Shown here: positions 18,432 to 28,124 of the stretch, in pieces
Position numbering within the stretch: position 1 is the stretch's first letter
How the letters are laid out: the number at the start of each line of letters is the position of its first letter
Assembly: GCA_029907715.1 (NCBI GenBank)
Contig: JARYLI010000009.1
Coordinates: 1 to 62,178 of the forward strand
DNA from: Methanothrix sp.
Lineage (GTDB): Archaea; Halobacteriota; Methanosarcinia; Methanotrichales; Methanotrichaceae
DNA: 62,178 nt
Direction: 5' to 3'
Notes under the pieces: generated by a model
Database searches by the model: none
What the model was told of the DNA's origin: nothing
The model's input: only the letters and a program-made list of their open reading frames with translations
Position numbers and translations under genes: made by a program

Positions 18432-18851
18432 ATGACAAGAGTGATGGCGACCGGCACTTTCGATATACTGCATCCAGGGCATCTTCTCTACCTCGAGCGC
18501 TCAAGAGCTCTGGGGGATGAGCTTGTGGTGGTTGTTGCAAGGGATATCAATGTGAGGCACAAACCAAAACCTGTGATTCCTGAGGATCAGAGGCTCCGGA
18601 TGGTATCAGCCCTGAAGATGGTTGATATGGCTGTTCTGGGAAGCATGACGGACATCTTCGAGCCAGTCAGGGAGCTGAGACCGGATGTAATCACCCTGGG
18701 CTATGACCAGTACATGGACGAGAGCTGGCTTCAGGGAGAGCTCAGAAGGAGGGGTTTACAGGCGAGGGTCGTGAGGATATCTGAGAGGGAACCATGCGAG
18801 CTCTGCAGCTCGAGGCAGATCGTGGAGAAGATCATCAAGGAAAGATGCTGA
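18432..18851 (+). CDS. ribL: FAD synthetase, archaeal type
   Basis: Adenylates FMN to FAD. 139 residues of the nucleotidyltransferase fold: TGTFDILHPGHLLYLERS carries the HxGH motif. The C-terminal CELCSS pair of cysteines is typical of archaeal RibL, whose activity depends on reduced cysteines. The ATG at 18432 has AGGGAGG seven bases before it. It lies 58 bases after the JAMM gene. Confidence 0.92.
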   Translation: MTRVMATGTFDILHPGHLLYLERSRALGDELVVVVARDINVRHKPKPVIPEDQRLRMVSALKMVDMAVLGSMTDIFEPVRELRPDVITLGYDQYMDESWLQGELRRRGLQARVVRISEREPCELCSSRQIVEKIIKERC

Positions 18852-18904
18852 CGGATTGCGCAAGCGGTAGTTACTTATACCGATCCCTTCCTTCTGGCGC
18901 ACGT

Positions 18905-19369
18905 ATGGCCAGAGTCGCTGTAGGTGGAACATTCGATCCGATTCACGATGGCCATCTCGCTCTCCTTAAAAAAGCGTTCGAGGTCGCCGGAGAGGATGGG
19001 ACGGTGGTGATAGCCCTCACATCAGATGAGATGGCGAGGAGCCAGAGGAAGAGGCCTGTCAGGGATTTCGATACCAGGCTCAAAAATCTCAGGAGGGTTC
19101 TGAGGGAGAAGCTCGGCGTGGAGAGCTTTGAGGTGGAGAAGATCAGCGACATCTTCGGATCAGCCATAGAGAAGGATTACGATTACATCGTCGTCTCCCC
19201 GGAGACCGCGCCTACCGCATACAGGATAAACGAGATAAGGCGGGAGAACGGTCTGAGGCCTTTGAAGATAGTGCAGATCGAGTACAAGATGGCCGAGGAC
19301 AACATAAGGATCAGCTCCACCCGCATCGCAGAGGGGAAGATCGACACACACGGCAGGGTGCTGGTCTAG
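18905..19369 (+). CDS. coaD: Phosphopantetheine adenylyltransferase, archaeal type
   Basis: Converts 4'-phosphopantetheine and ATP to dephospho-CoA in coenzyme A synthesis. 154 residues; VGGTFDPIHDGHLALL has the HxGH motif and NIRISSTRIAEGKID the C-terminal ISSTRI block. The ATG at 18905 lies about 30 bases after a TATA-like TTACTTATACC (about 18870-18880), so the gene may have its own promoter and little or no leader despite sitting close behind ribL. Confidence 0.93.
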   Translation: MARVAVGGTFDPIHDGHLALLKKAFEVAGEDGTVVIALTSDEMARSQRKRPVRDFDTRLKNLRRVLREKLGVESFEVEKISDIFGSAIEKDYDYIVVSPETAPTAYRINEIRRENGLRPLKIVQIEYKMAEDNIRISSTRIAEGKIDTHGRVLV

Positions 19370-19509
19370 CAGGGCTCCTGTCAGGCGCTCGCATTATATT
19401 GCTCTCACGTCTTCGGCAACAAACTCATGCGATCGTTGCCAGTCATATTCATCTGACAGCCTGCCAGCGCAGGTCCGGCCATGGCCCATTGGCGGGCGAA
19501 TCATATGCT

Positions 19510-20151
19510 CTAATGCCTGACCCTCCTGTAGATCTTCCTTGCAAGCCTCTTTGCCACAATCCCGAATGGAGTTCTGCAGCAATCTATCTCTGTTCTGCTC
19601 TTCCTTATCTCCTCCAGCACATCATCCTCGCTCGCTGCGTTCAGGATTGTGATGCCCAGGCCGACCGTCTCTGCGAGATGGGCGTCACTGCCCGCCACCA
19701 TCGGTATGCACTGCCTTCTGGCCTCCAGCTTTGCTCTCAGATTCGATAACCCCAGGATGTACTTTGAGTTGCAGACCTCCACCGCATCCACAGGCGGTAT
19801 CCTTCCTATGGAGTGCCTGAATAGATGGTAGGGATGCGGCAGGACCGCAATCCCCCCGAGATCGTGCGCCTCCTCGATTGTCTCCTCTGGTGTGATGCCA
19901 GGCTCAGGCATCTCATCAACACCGAGCACTATCAGATGGCCCTCAGAGGTATCAAGTTCAACACCTCTCACGACAATCAGCTCCCTGTAGCTCGATCTGC
20001 TGATCTGCAGAGCAGCCCTCGAGCCATCGAGCGTGTTGTGATCGGTCACCGCGATCCCATCGAGCCCCTTTCTCCTCGCGACCCTCAGGATCTCCTCTAC
20101 GCTCGCCCTGCCATCGGAGTATCTGGAGTGGATGTGGAGATCAAACCTCAT
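19510..20151 (-). CDS. PHP-domain metal-dependent phosphoesterase
   Basis: 213 residues. The four PHP metal motifs are visible: [11 protein letters not shown] at the N-terminus, [10 protein letters not shown], the histidine of [11 protein letters not shown] and AGSDAHL near the end. It resembles the YciV/TrpH-type hydrolases of nucleotides or sugar phosphates; the substrate is unknown. The start ATG (20149-20151) overlaps the stop of the LeuC-type gene by four bases, so the two are co-translated. Confidence 0.88.
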   Translation of the reverse strand: MRFDLHIHSRYSDGRASVEEILRVARRKGLDGIAVTDHNTLDGSRAALQISRSSYRELIVVRGVELDTSEGHLIVLGVDEMPEPGITPEETIEEAHDLGGIAVLPHPYHLFRHSIGRIPPVDAVEVCNSKYILGLSNLRAKLEARRQCIPMVAGSDAHLAETVGLGITILNAASEDDVLEEIRKSRTEIDCCRTPFGIVAKRLARKIYRRVRH

Positions 20152-21386
20152 ATGTCCCTTGGATCTGCGATCTTCCCCGTGATCGCTGTGGCTGCAGCGG
20201 TTGCAGGCGACGCGAGGTAGACCCTTCCGTTTCTGCCCATCCGTCCCGGGAAGTTTCTGTTTGATGTGGATAAACAGACCTCTCCATCTCCCAGAACTCC
20301 CATGTGCGCCCCAAGGCATGGACCGCAACCTGGAGGCCCGATCATCGCGCCTGACTCGACCAGAGTCTCCATTACCCCAGATCTCAGAGCAGCGAGGTAC
20401 ACCTCTCTTGAGGCAGGGATGACAAGAGTCCTGACCTTCACGCTCCTGCCCTTCATGATCCGTGCTGCGACCTCCAGATCCTCCAGCCTGCCGTTTGTGC
20501 ATGTGCCTATGAAGACCTGGTCCACCTCGGTTCCGGCGAGATCTGTGACCGGATGAACGTTGTCAACGCGGTATGGGGCTGCGACCATTGGGGGAAGATC
20601 GCTCACATCGTACTCGATCTCCCTGAGGTATGATCCTGGGTCTGAGTGAACGTGTTTGTATGGACTCCTGGCTCTTCCCATCAGGTATGCGTCAACGCTC
20701 ATATCCGGGGGAACGATCGCGGCCTTTGCCCCCATCTCGACACCCATGTTGCACAGAGTCATCCTGCCTGATATGCTCAGCCTCTCCACAGCTTCGCCGA
20801 CGAACTCCACGGCCATGTAGCTGGCGCCGTCCGCACCCATCTCCTTAACCACGAAGAGCGCGAGGTCTTTTGCAGATACCATATCTCCCGGTGTGCCCAC
20901 AAGGCGCATGCATATCGTCTCAGGCACCCTGAACCAGAGTCTTCCCCTGGAGTAGATCTCGGCCATGTCCGTCGCGCCCACACCCGTTCCGAAGGCACCC
21001 AGGGCGCCGTAGGTGCACGAATGAGAGTCGGCGCCCACGACAAGCGCCCCGGGAAGAGCGAAGCCCATCTCGCAGAGCACCTGATGGCATATGCCATGGC
21101 CGCAGTCGTAGAAGTTCTCGATCCCCTGAGCTCTCGCCCAGCCCCTCACCTCGGCCTGCAGTGTCGCAGCTGTCTCATTGTTCGCGGGCACAATGTGATC
21201 GAATGGTATCACTATCCTGCTTTTATCCCAGACCTTCTCAGACCCCATCTCCCTGAATGCCTTTATTGCAAGAACACTTGTGCCGTCATGCGACATCGCG
21301 TAGTCTATCGCGGCATCGACTATATCTCCTGCCTCTGCCTCTGTTCCCGATGCCCTGCTGAGGATCTTCTCGCTTATTGTCGGCAG
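20148..21386 (-). CDS. 3-isopropylmalate/homoaconitate dehydratase, large subunit
   Basis: Aconitase-family lyase of leucine or coenzyme B synthesis. The [4Fe-4S] cysteines lie in [12 protein letters not shown] and [12 protein letters not shown], and [15 protein letters not shown] is the substrate block. The ATG at 21296 would cut off conserved N-terminal sequence. The frame continues upstream as [14 protein letters not shown] and [17 protein letters not shown], as in all relatives, but contains no ATG, GTG or TTG. A CTG at 21386, seven bases after GGGG, gives 412 residues, the family length. LeuC and HacA cannot be told apart here, and no small subunit lies nearby. Confidence 0.88.
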   Translation of the reverse strand: MPTISEKILSRASGTEAEAGDIVDAAIDYAMSHDGTSVLAIKAFREMGSEKVWDKSRIVIPFDHIVPANNETAATLQAEVRGWARAQGIENFYDCGHGICHQVLCEMGFALPGALVVGADSHSCTYGALGAFGTGVGATDMAEIYSRGRLWFRVPETICMRLVGTPGDMVSAKDLALFVVKEMGADGASYMAVEFVGEAVERLSISGRMTLCNMGVEMGAKAAIVPPDMSVDAYLMGRARSPYKHVHSDPGSYLREIEYDVSDLPPMVAAPYRVDNVHPVTDLAGTEVDQVFIGTCTNGRLEDLEVAARIMKGRSVKVRTLVIPASREVYLAALRSGVMETLVESGAMIGPPGCGPCLGAHMGVLGDGEVCLSTSNRNFPGRMGRNGRVYLASPATAAATAITGKIADPRDI

Positions 21387-21693
21387 TGGACCACCCCGGT
21401 GATGCTCTGCTGCAAAAGTAAATACGTTTTTGGCATGTATCGCCCCTGAAGATCCGAGACGTATCCTGTGATTTCAACCTCTGAGTTCAAATGCCTCTCA
21501 TGTCATGTTTAGGATCGGCGGATCGCTGATTCTGGATTCAGAATCCTAGATGTATGCAGCATCTGGTCCGCCTTTTTGGCGATGTCTTCATGGTGATGGG
21601 CATTCAATTCCCAGGGGCAGCAATGCACCTGCAGTCTCTATCGGCAATCTCTGCAAAAGATATGCAGGAGCGATGGGCGCCTGCAGATCTACT
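21387..21693. other. Intergenic stretch without a recognised gene
   Basis: Lies upstream of the LeuC-type gene and downstream of the beta-helix gene. A small hairpin (TTCTGGATTCAGAA, about 21529-21542) is visible. A 20-codon ORF on the minus strand (MPKTYLLL and so on) starts at 21437 after AGGGG, overlaps the first codons of the dehydratase in another frame and is unlike any known protein. Confidence 0.5.
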
Positions 21694-23652
21694 TCAGGGT
21701 GCGCTGGTGCTCTCTGTTGTGTGCTCTCCTCGCAGCCTCTGAGCAGCCTCCAGGAGTGCAAGCCCGCTCCTGTAAGATGTGCCGGTTCGGTTGCTCACCG
21801 CATATGCGAGACTCCTTGGATATGGTGGGCTCCCGATGCTCACATTGGTCGAAGATACGTTTGTTGCGGTTATGTTGCCTGGCACCTCTCTGGGCAGCGT
21901 CCACCCGCTGACCTCTCCAAAGGGATGCCGGTCGATCGCATTTGAGCTTATGAGCTTCGCGAACCCTGTGCACGGCCGGCCTGTGCATCTGTGATCGCTC
22001 CAGTAGTTTCCTCCCTCCTCAGGCCCCATGTCCCAGAAGTTACCGAAATCATCAGATGCCTGCTCCTCGTTGTCGATGAGGTTGTTGTGGTATATTCTGT
22101 TCTCATATGAATTCGTCATGAGTATGCCCATCACGTTATTGGTGATATTGTTCCCATAGATGCTGCTCCTGTTGCTGTTGTCGAACCATATGCCTGCCTT
22201 CCTGTTCCCCGAGATTGTGTTGCCGGAGATCTCGTTCTCCTCAGAGTAGTTCGACCTTATCCCGTACTCGGTATTGTTCATTATGAGGTTCCATGCCAGC
22301 GAGTTTCTGTAGGAGAGGATCAGAGCCAGCCCGTTGTTCCCATTCTCATTCAAACTGTTGTTCTGAACCAGATTGTACGCCGTGCCGCGCAGGAACATGC
22401 CGGTATATTTTGTACCCGTTGCTGTGTTGTTCTTCAGCGTGTTGTTTGTCGAATCGATGAGACGGATCCCGCCATATGAGCCCCTGAGCATGTTCCCCTC
22501 AACAGTGCTGTTTGTGATCCCGTAGAGGAAGAGCGCATCATGTGCTATCCTGTTTCTGGAGATATCGCACCTGTCACAGTATGCCACTGTCATGTGTGCC
22601 GCTTCGTGATCCGCTATCCTGACACCACTCTGGTTGAATACGTACACCACAGGCATGCCATCTATGAGGTTTGTATCTGATATGCTGTTGGAATATGCCT
22701 CCCTTGTGCTGCCGTCGACGAAGAGCCCAAGCTCTGCATCTCTGATCTCGTTATCCCTGATGGTGTTGTTGAATGAATCGACCACCATCAGACCGGTTGT
22801 CACGTTCTCGATCGAATTCCTCTCCAGGAGACAGGAACTCGCTCCGACCAGGACGATGCCATCGTTCGATGAGGAGATCACGTTATCGATGGCAGTGCAG
22901 CGGCTCGTCGAGCCGAGAGCGATCGCCGTTCCGGTATTATTCACAACAGATCTGGAGAGCGTGATCCTGCTCGATCCCTCGATCACAATGCCGCTGAGTG
23001 CATCGGAGATGCTGTTCATGGTTGCCTGCGTCTCAGTTGCGTTAATCAGATGCAGACCCTCCCCTGCAGTGGTGATGGTGTTCCTCTCGATGATGCTGTG
23101 GTACGCCTCCTTTGCGATTATCGAGTAGTTGCACCGGCTGATCTCATTACCAGCCACACTGTTGCTTCTCGCTCCCCTGTAAAGGACTATTCCTCCGGTT
23201 GATTCCTCAACCCGGTTGTTCTCTATCCGGTTGGACTCACCGCCCTCGATTATGACACCAGCTCGGTTCTCGCGGAGGGTGTTGCCCTTCACGCTGTTCC
23301 CGCTCGAGGTGAGCAGGATTCCAGCCTCAGAGTATCCGGTGATGGTGAGGCCCTCCACTGTGCATCCACTGGCAGCGACCTTGATTCCCACCGATTTGCC
23401 ATCAGCCCTCAGCACACACTCTCCCCTCTCTCCGAGAAGCGGCTTTATTGTCAGTGTTTTGTCCACAAGAACCTCCTCGCTGTACACACCGGGCTTTATG
23501 TATATTATATCACCATCAGAGGCGGCCCTGACAGCGCCTGCTATGCTCTCTGAATCCGCGAACCCATCGTCATCGACTATGTAGTTTCTGGATGTGCCTG
23601 TGGCTATCAGCAGGAGAATAACCAATGCAGAGATGACCCAAAGCCTGATCAT
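21694..23652 (-). CDS. Exported NosD-like parallel beta-helix protein
   Basis: 652 residues with a signal peptide (MIRLWVISALVILLLIATGT) and then almost entirely right-handed beta-helix (PbH1) repeats, each about 22 residues, with phrases such as SGNSVKGNTLRENRAGVII, NSIEN and NNTIRDN. NosD-type surface proteins are common in methanogens; they are probably cell-surface or carbohydrate-binding. The region near residue 590 loses the repeat. No partner gene is adjacent. Function unknown beyond the fold. Confidence 0.8.
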   Translation of the reverse strand: MIRLWVISALVILLLIATGTSRNYIVDDDGFADSESIAGAVRAASDGDIIYIKPGVYSEEVLVDKTLTIKPLLGERGECVLRADGKSVGIKVAASGCTVEGLTITGYSEAGILLTSSGNSVKGNTLRENRAGVIIEGGESNRIENNRVEESTGGIVLYRGARSNSVAGNEISRCNYSIIAKEAYHSIIERNTITTAGEGLHLINATETQATMNSISDALSGIVIEGSSRITLSRSVVNNTGTAIALGSTSRCTAIDNVISSSNDGIVLVGASSCLLERNSIENVTTGLMVVDSFNNTIRDNEIRDAELGLFVDGSTREAYSNSISDTNLIDGMPVVYVFNQSGVRIADHEAAHMTVAYCDRCDISRNRIAHDALFLYGITNSTVEGNMLRGSYGGIRLIDSTNNTLKNNTATGTKYTGMFLRGTAYNLVQNNSLNENGNNGLALILSYRNSLAWNLIMNNTEYGIRSNYSEENEISGNTISGNRKAGIWFDNSNRSSIYGNNITNNVMGILMTNSYENRIYHNNLIDNEEQASDDFGNFWDMGPEEGGNYWSDHRCTGRPCTGFAKLISSNAIDRHPFGEVSGWTLPREVPGNITATNVSSTNVSIGSPPYPRSLAYAVSNRTGTSYRSGLALLEAAQRLRGEHTTESTSAP

Positions 23653-23748
23653 GGACGAGAGGAGAGCATAAGTTCTTCATATACTTAATGAGCGAGTTGC
23701 TACTCAAAAGACGAAATACTGTGTCCATGGCGAATTCTCTCGGTCATA

Positions 23749-23873
23749 CGCTCTTATGTATTCAGCAACTTGAAGGGCATGCAGGCCGGTTGCTGAATGC
23801 ACTCATACCCTCGGAAGGAACGCATAGCGTGACTGGTGCCTTTTTGGGCCAAGTTATCAGATGGATAAGAGCG
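23749..23873 (+). mobile_element. R1 MITE-like element, copy e (best preserved)
   Basis: 125 bp, forward orientation, CGCTCTTATGTATTCAGCAA to CAGATGGATAAGAGCG. The 8-bp target duplication is perfect, CGGTCATA at 23741-23748 and 23874-23881. The two ends pair for about 23 bases with a few mismatches. Inside, TTCAGCAAC and GTTGCTGAA form a second hairpin. It has no coding capacity. Confidence 0.88.
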
Positions 23874-23950
23874 CGGTCATAAAACCTCCTTCGGAATTCC
23901 GAGCTACTCAAAGGACGAAATACCCATGGCGAAGGCAGCCTTACAGGGGG

Positions 23951-24058
23951 GCAAATTGCCCATAGAAGCACTGATCCTGCTGTGCATTTTTGGTGAATGA
24001 ATAAGTACATTCAGCAACCACATTGCATGACCCACAACTTGCCAAACACATAAAAGCG
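23951..24058 (-). mobile_element. R1 remnant, copy f
   Basis: About 108 bp, closely similar to copy b through GCCCATAGAAGCACTG, GTGAATGAATAAGT and CCAAACACATAAAAGCG, but without the opposite inverted end. A truncated element. Copies e and f fill most of 23653-24137; no gene is seen there. Confidence 0.65.
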
Positions 24059-24137
24059 ATGTTTTTATACAACTTCTTGCAAGATATACGCATGTCTTAG
24101 GTAGACCACCGGTAATCGGGCCGCAGCTGACGCCCAT

Positions 24138-25601
24138 TCAGCTCGAGCAAGCTGTGCGGTCGACGAGCTCCATCAGGTGGCTTATCGCAGACTCGACCCT
24201 GGCGCGCCTCTCTCTGAGCCTGAAAGATGCCGATTTCAGGTACTTCTTCCTGGCATCCAGCATCCTTGAGACCTCAGCCGGCGCAGGGCCGCCCGGCCTG
24301 GCGCGCATCGCGACGTTTGTTCTCGCGTCCAGAGCCCTCTCGAGATCTCCAGCAGTGAACCCCATCATGCTCAGCCTAACGTTTGCCACCTCCATGGCTA
24401 TTCTGTCGAGGTCCTCCAGGCTGGGCTTCCCTGGAAGACGTGCAATCCTCCCCACAATCTGGTGGGCTGTTCTGAATGGAATTCCTGTGATTCTGACAAT
24501 CGAATCTGCAAGCTCGGTGGCGGTTGTGAATCCATCCGTGGATGATCTCTCAAGCCTCTCAAAGTCAAATCTTAGCGTTGACATGCATCCCTTCATGACC
24601 CTCAGTGAGGATCTCGCAGCTCCAATCCCGCGCCATATGTGAGGCGTGAGCTCCTGCAGATCCCTGTTGTAGCTCATCGGAAGCGCCTTGCAGATGCTCA
24701 GCGCTCCCACCATGGATCCGATGACGGTCCCGCTCTTAGCCCTCACGAGCTCAGCCGTGTCCGGGTTCTTCTTCTGCGGCATTATGGAGCTCGTCGAGGC
24801 GAAGAGATCGTCCACCTCCACGTATCCGAACTCAGCGGTCGACCAGAGTATGATCTCCTCTGCGATCCTGCTAAGGTTGATCATCAGTATCGATGTGTCT
24901 GCGAGAACCTCAAGAGCGAAGTCTCTGCCTGACACAGCATCCATGCTGTTCTCCACAATCCCGGAGAAGCCGAGAAGCTCGCATGTCATGTGTCTGTCTA
25001 TCTCGAATCCGGTGGATGCGAATGCAGCCGCGCCCAGCGGGCTCAGGTTGACCCTCTCGTAGGCGTCCTCGAACCTCTCAAGATCTCTTATCAGAGCGTC
25101 TGCATGCGCGAGAAGGTGATGCGCGAGGGTCGTGGGCTGCGCGTGCTGAAGGTGCGTGTACCCAGGAATGATGCGCTCCCGGGTCTCATCCGCGAGTTGT
25201 ACAAGAACATCTATCATCTGCAGAAGTTCGTCCATCAGCCCGAGCATCTGCTCCCTGAGAGCGATCCGGATGCATGTGGCCACCTCATCGTTCCTGGATC
25301 GCGCTGTGTGCATCCTGCCGCCAGCTGGCCCCACGCGCTCTATGACGTAAGCCTCGATCGCCTCGTGGATATCCTCACCCTCGCCGAGCACATCAAAACC
25401 CTCTGCTAGCAGCTCCTTCAGCGCCGTGAGTATCCTGGCGCAGTCCTCCCGCTGTATCAGCCCCCTCTCGTAAAGCATCAGGAGGTGCGCCATGTCCACA
25501 AGAACGTCAGCCTCTGCTATCCACAAATCCGCATCCCTGGAGGAGATGAAATCCAGCACCTCGCTGGAGATATCTCCCAGCCTCGACCCTCTGAGCAGCA
25601 T
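24138..25601 (-). CDS. argH: Argininosuccinate lyase
   Basis: Splits argininosuccinate to arginine and fumarate, the last step of arginine synthesis. 487 residues of the fumarase/aspartase superfamily: TARSRNDEVAT, the catalytic-region YTHLQHAQPTTLAHH, and the family signature STSSIMPQKKNPD near residue 275. The ATG at 25601 (MLLRGSRLGD) matches the usual family start; a GTG at 25634 gives 11 extra residues and has a poorer ribosome site. It stands alone, with mobile repeats downstream. Confidence 0.95.
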   Translation of the reverse strand: MLLRGSRLGDISSEVLDFISSRDADLWIAEADVLVDMAHLLMLYERGLIQREDCARILTALKELLAEGFDVLGEGEDIHEAIEAYVIERVGPAGGRMHTARSRNDEVATCIRIALREQMLGLMDELLQMIDVLVQLADETRERIIPGYTHLQHAQPTTLAHHLLAHADALIRDLERFEDAYERVNLSPLGAAAFASTGFEIDRHMTCELLGFSGIVENSMDAVSGRDFALEVLADTSILMINLSRIAEEIILWSTAEFGYVEVDDLFASTSSIMPQKKNPDTAELVRAKSGTVIGSMVGALSICKALPMSYNRDLQELTPHIWRGIGAARSSLRVMKGCMSTLRFDFERLERSSTDGFTTATELADSIVRITGIPFRTAHQIVGRIARLPGKPSLEDLDRIAMEVANVRLSMMGFTAGDLERALDARTNVAMRARPGGPAPAEVSRMLDARKKYLKSASFRLRERRARVESAISHLMELVDRTACSS

Positions 25602-25738
25602 GTCCCGCTTTTCCTCATCTGCTGTTGAATCCACAGATGCATGATGATATTCCGTTAGTGCGCCACCAGCTCTGCTCCTCGCCCTGATCGCCTGACAGGA
25701 GTCCTGCCGAACTGCCTACCACGCAATCCCGAGTGGAA

Positions 25739-26911
25739 TCATTTGGTTGCCACTATCTTTATAACATCCCCGTCCTTAAGCTCGTACTTCTCCCCGACAC
25801 GCAGCTTCCTGCGTGCATCTATCGCGAAGAGGAAGCTCTCGCCCAGGTCTGTGTGGACCCTGTAGGCGAGATCGCGCGCTGTGGATCCTCTCTTCATGAG
25901 GTATGCATCCGGCAGGACCACTCCGTTTCTGTCAGTGAACTTGTTCTCGTCCTCCACAGGGTAGACGGTGATGTAGTCGAGGAGATCGAAGACCGCGCGG
26001 TTGATGCACTCCTGCACTCCGGTGGAGCCATACTCTTTCAGGAGTGCCCGTATCTTATCCAGGCCGGCCTTCTGAGCCCTGTTCAGCTCGCCCACGATCT
26101 CAAAATCGGGATCTCCCGGGAGGTATCTTATAACGCCTGCCTTATCAGCCATCCGGAGGGCGATCTCCGCAGCCCCGCTCACAGGCACCACGATCTCATC
26201 GAGCTCCATGAGCCTCCTGATGTTCTCCCTGGGCGCGAGATCTATTTTGTTGGCTGCTATGATCATGGGCTTGCTGGACTGCCTGAGAAGCTCTGCGAAC
26301 CTCCTGAGATCATCCCTGCTCCAGCTCGCAGGATCAGAGTCCATTCGGGAGAGGGCCCATCGCACGTCCTTATCGGACACGCCCGCGCCGCCGAGCTGCT
26401 CGTATATGATCTGCTCAGGCTTCGCCTTCTCAGAGGTGTACTGGCGCATCAGCTTCGCCCAGTTCCTCTCCAGGATCCCGAAGAGCCACATGCTTATCTC
26501 GTGTTTGAGAAACTCCACATCTCTCAGAGGATCGTAGTTCCCGACACCGACCGGATTCCCCTCCGCATCTGTGGAGCCTGATGCGTCTAGCACGTGGATC
26601 ACGGCCTCAGCCAGGCGGAGGCTGTCAAGAAACTCATTTCCGAGGCCTCTTCCAAGATGAGCATCTGGGACCAGCCCTGCGACGTCTATGAGCTCCACCG
26701 GCACGAATCTGCTCCCTTTGATGCATCTGCCGCATCCGCCTTCGATGCCTAGATCGACACATGGACACCTCACCCTCACGTATGAGATGCCGTGGTTGGC
26801 ATCGATGGTTGTGAACGGATAGTTCGCTATCTCGACATCTGCAAGAGTTGCAGCCTTGAAGAACGTCGATTTACCGGCGTTCGGCTTTCCAGCAAGCCCT
26901 ATCGAAAGCAT
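25739..26911 (-). CDS. YchF/Obg-type GTPase with TGS domain
   Basis: 390 residues. G1 GKPNAGKST at the N-terminus, G3 DVAGLV, G4 AANKID, and a C-terminal TGS domain (GSTARDLAYRVHTDLGESFLFAIDARRKLRVG) are present. The archaeal insert with cysteines CPCVDLGIEGGCGRC (near residue 49) is kept and may bind zinc. Such proteins associate with ribosomes; the exact role in archaea is unknown. The start MLSIGLAGKPNAGKST leaves no doubt about the N-terminus. Confidence 0.93.
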   Translation of the reverse strand: MLSIGLAGKPNAGKSTFFKAATLADVEIANYPFTTIDANHGISYVRVRCPCVDLGIEGGCGRCIKGSRFVPVELIDVAGLVPDAHLGRGLGNEFLDSLRLAEAVIHVLDASGSTDAEGNPVGVGNYDPLRDVEFLKHEISMWLFGILERNWAKLMRQYTSEKAKPEQIIYEQLGGAGVSDKDVRWALSRMDSDPASWSRDDLRRFAELLRQSSKPMIIAANKIDLAPRENIRRLMELDEIVVPVSGAAEIALRMADKAGVIRYLPGDPDFEIVGELNRAQKAGLDKIRALLKEYGSTGVQECINRAVFDLLDYITVYPVEDENKFTDRNGVVLPDAYLMKRGSTARDLAYRVHTDLGESFLFAIDARRKLRVGEKYELKDGDVIKIVATK

Positions 26912-26966
26912 ACGATCTTCCCATCAACCGATGGCTCTTCCGGCCGGTCGCAAGCACATGGGCTTT

Positions 26967-28055
26967 TCAGATCCTCTTTACATCCAGCCTGCATCTGGAT
27001 GCGTAATCCTCGAATCTGGAGACCTTCTCGGACGCGAGTCTCTTCATGAGAGCCATGCCCTTATCCGTCAGTGGCTTCTCCTCGATCACGCCTGCAGAGA
27101 GAGCGGATCTGTAGATCTTCTCCCCAGCGTCGGTCCTCACGAGCACCGTGGACCATCCGCCCGGGGATCCGACGCTGCCCACAGAGACATCCGCAAGCTC
27201 TGCTGTGAAGTCAAAGCACGGACCGCATCCAGCCCATGTGAACTCATCCGTCTCCTGAAGGGGTACCTCCTTCACACCATCCCTTGAGATGACCCTGAAC
27301 ATGCCTCTCTGTATCTCAAACCTCTCAATATCTGTGGGCTGCAGATTCATCTTGTCCCTCACCAGACCTGTCATGAGCCTCTGGTAATCGAAGTTCTCCA
27401 TGCAGAAGAGACCGATCAGGAGGGCGATCTTATCCTGGCCGAACTGGTATGGCTCCTCAAGCAGCTGGGCCTTGCGAAGCGCCTGTATCTGGCAGGGCGT
27501 CCCCGTGAACCCGATCTTCGTGAACCCCTTGTCTATGGCCATCTGAACTCCAACAACACTTGGGGTTATGGTGTACTTGGTGCCTGCAGCTGCGATGATC
27601 TCCTCCGGGGTGGTAGCGACTTTGGGTATCGTCTGCCACCTTGAGTTTCTATCGGTCACAACTGCGCAGTCGATCACGCCGGTCTCGAGCGCATGGACCA
27701 GAAGAGCGGTTACAACCCCACCATCCTGAACCTTGCCGCGAACTGGCGCTGCCCTGGCGGCCATCGCGCTCCGGTATATTCCCAGGGTCTCCTCAGATCC
27801 CCTGGATCTCCCAAAGAGCTTCCTCTCAAAGAATGGCATGTCGAAGAAGCTCCTCGGGCAGTATGCATAGCATAAACCACAGAGGGGATCGTACTCCATA
27901 AGTGTTGGCTTTCGATTCTGCTGCCCGATCCTGGGACAGAGGGCTATACAGGTGCCGCACAGACAGCAGATCCCCCGCTGGACTACCTTGTAATCCAGAT
28001 CGGCGAACCCGCACTCCAGAAAGGTGGGCTCAGGGTACATCTCCTTAGCAGCCAT
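26967..28055 (-). CDS. Coenzyme F420 dehydrogenase beta subunit (FpoF/FrhB family)
   Basis: 362 residues. N-terminal ferredoxin motifs CCLCGTCIALCP (about 30-41) and CGLCYAYCP (about 59-67) hold iron-sulfur clusters. The FrhB domain follows (QDGGVVTALLVHALE, GTPCQIQALRKA, AGCGPCFDFTAELADVSVGSVG) and binds FAD and F420. It oxidises or reduces F420 for a membrane or soluble partner. FpoF is the electron-input subunit of F420H2 dehydrogenase, but no other fpo or frh gene is here, so this is a stand-alone copy. The ATG at 28055 has GGAG seven bases before it. It is divergent from mfnF, 69 bases away. Confidence 0.88.
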   Translation of the reverse strand: MAAKEMYPEPTFLECGFADLDYKVVQRGICCLCGTCIALCPRIGQQNRKPTLMEYDPLCGLCYAYCPRSFFDMPFFERKLFGRSRGSEETLGIYRSAMAARAAPVRGKVQDGGVVTALLVHALETGVIDCAVVTDRNSRWQTIPKVATTPEEIIAAAGTKYTITPSVVGVQMAIDKGFTKIGFTGTPCQIQALRKAQLLEEPYQFGQDKIALLIGLFCMENFDYQRLMTGLVRDKMNLQPTDIERFEIQRGMFRVISRDGVKEVPLQETDEFTWAGCGPCFDFTAELADVSVGSVGSPGGWSTVLVRTDAGEKIYRSALSAGVIEEKPLTDKGMALMKRLASEKVSRFEDYASRCRLDVKRI

Positions 28056-28090
28056 GATGAATCTCCGGAAACTCCATGGGCTTCATACCT

Positions 28091-28103
28091 AAAGCTTTTA
28101 TGG
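28091..28103 (+). promoter_or_regulatory. TATA-like box of mfnF
   Basis: AAGCTTTTATGG lies about 25-30 bases before the GTG start of mfnF, so transcription should begin almost at the start codon. No ribosome site is seen before the GTG, in keeping with a leaderless or nearly leaderless message. Confidence 0.4.
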
Positions 28104-28124
28104 TAAGGATATGCCTGCAGAAGT

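Noticed and set aside
21374-21437. 20-codon ORF starting MPKTYLLL upstream of the LeuC-type gene as a leucine-rich leader peptide
   Set aside because: It has three adjacent Leu codons and an AGGGG site, but no attenuator structure is visible and leader-peptide attenuation is not established in archaea.
25733-26581. Long plus-strand frame of 282 codons opposite the YchF-type gene
   Set aside because: It is the shadow of a strongly conserved GTPase on the minus strand and resembles no protein.
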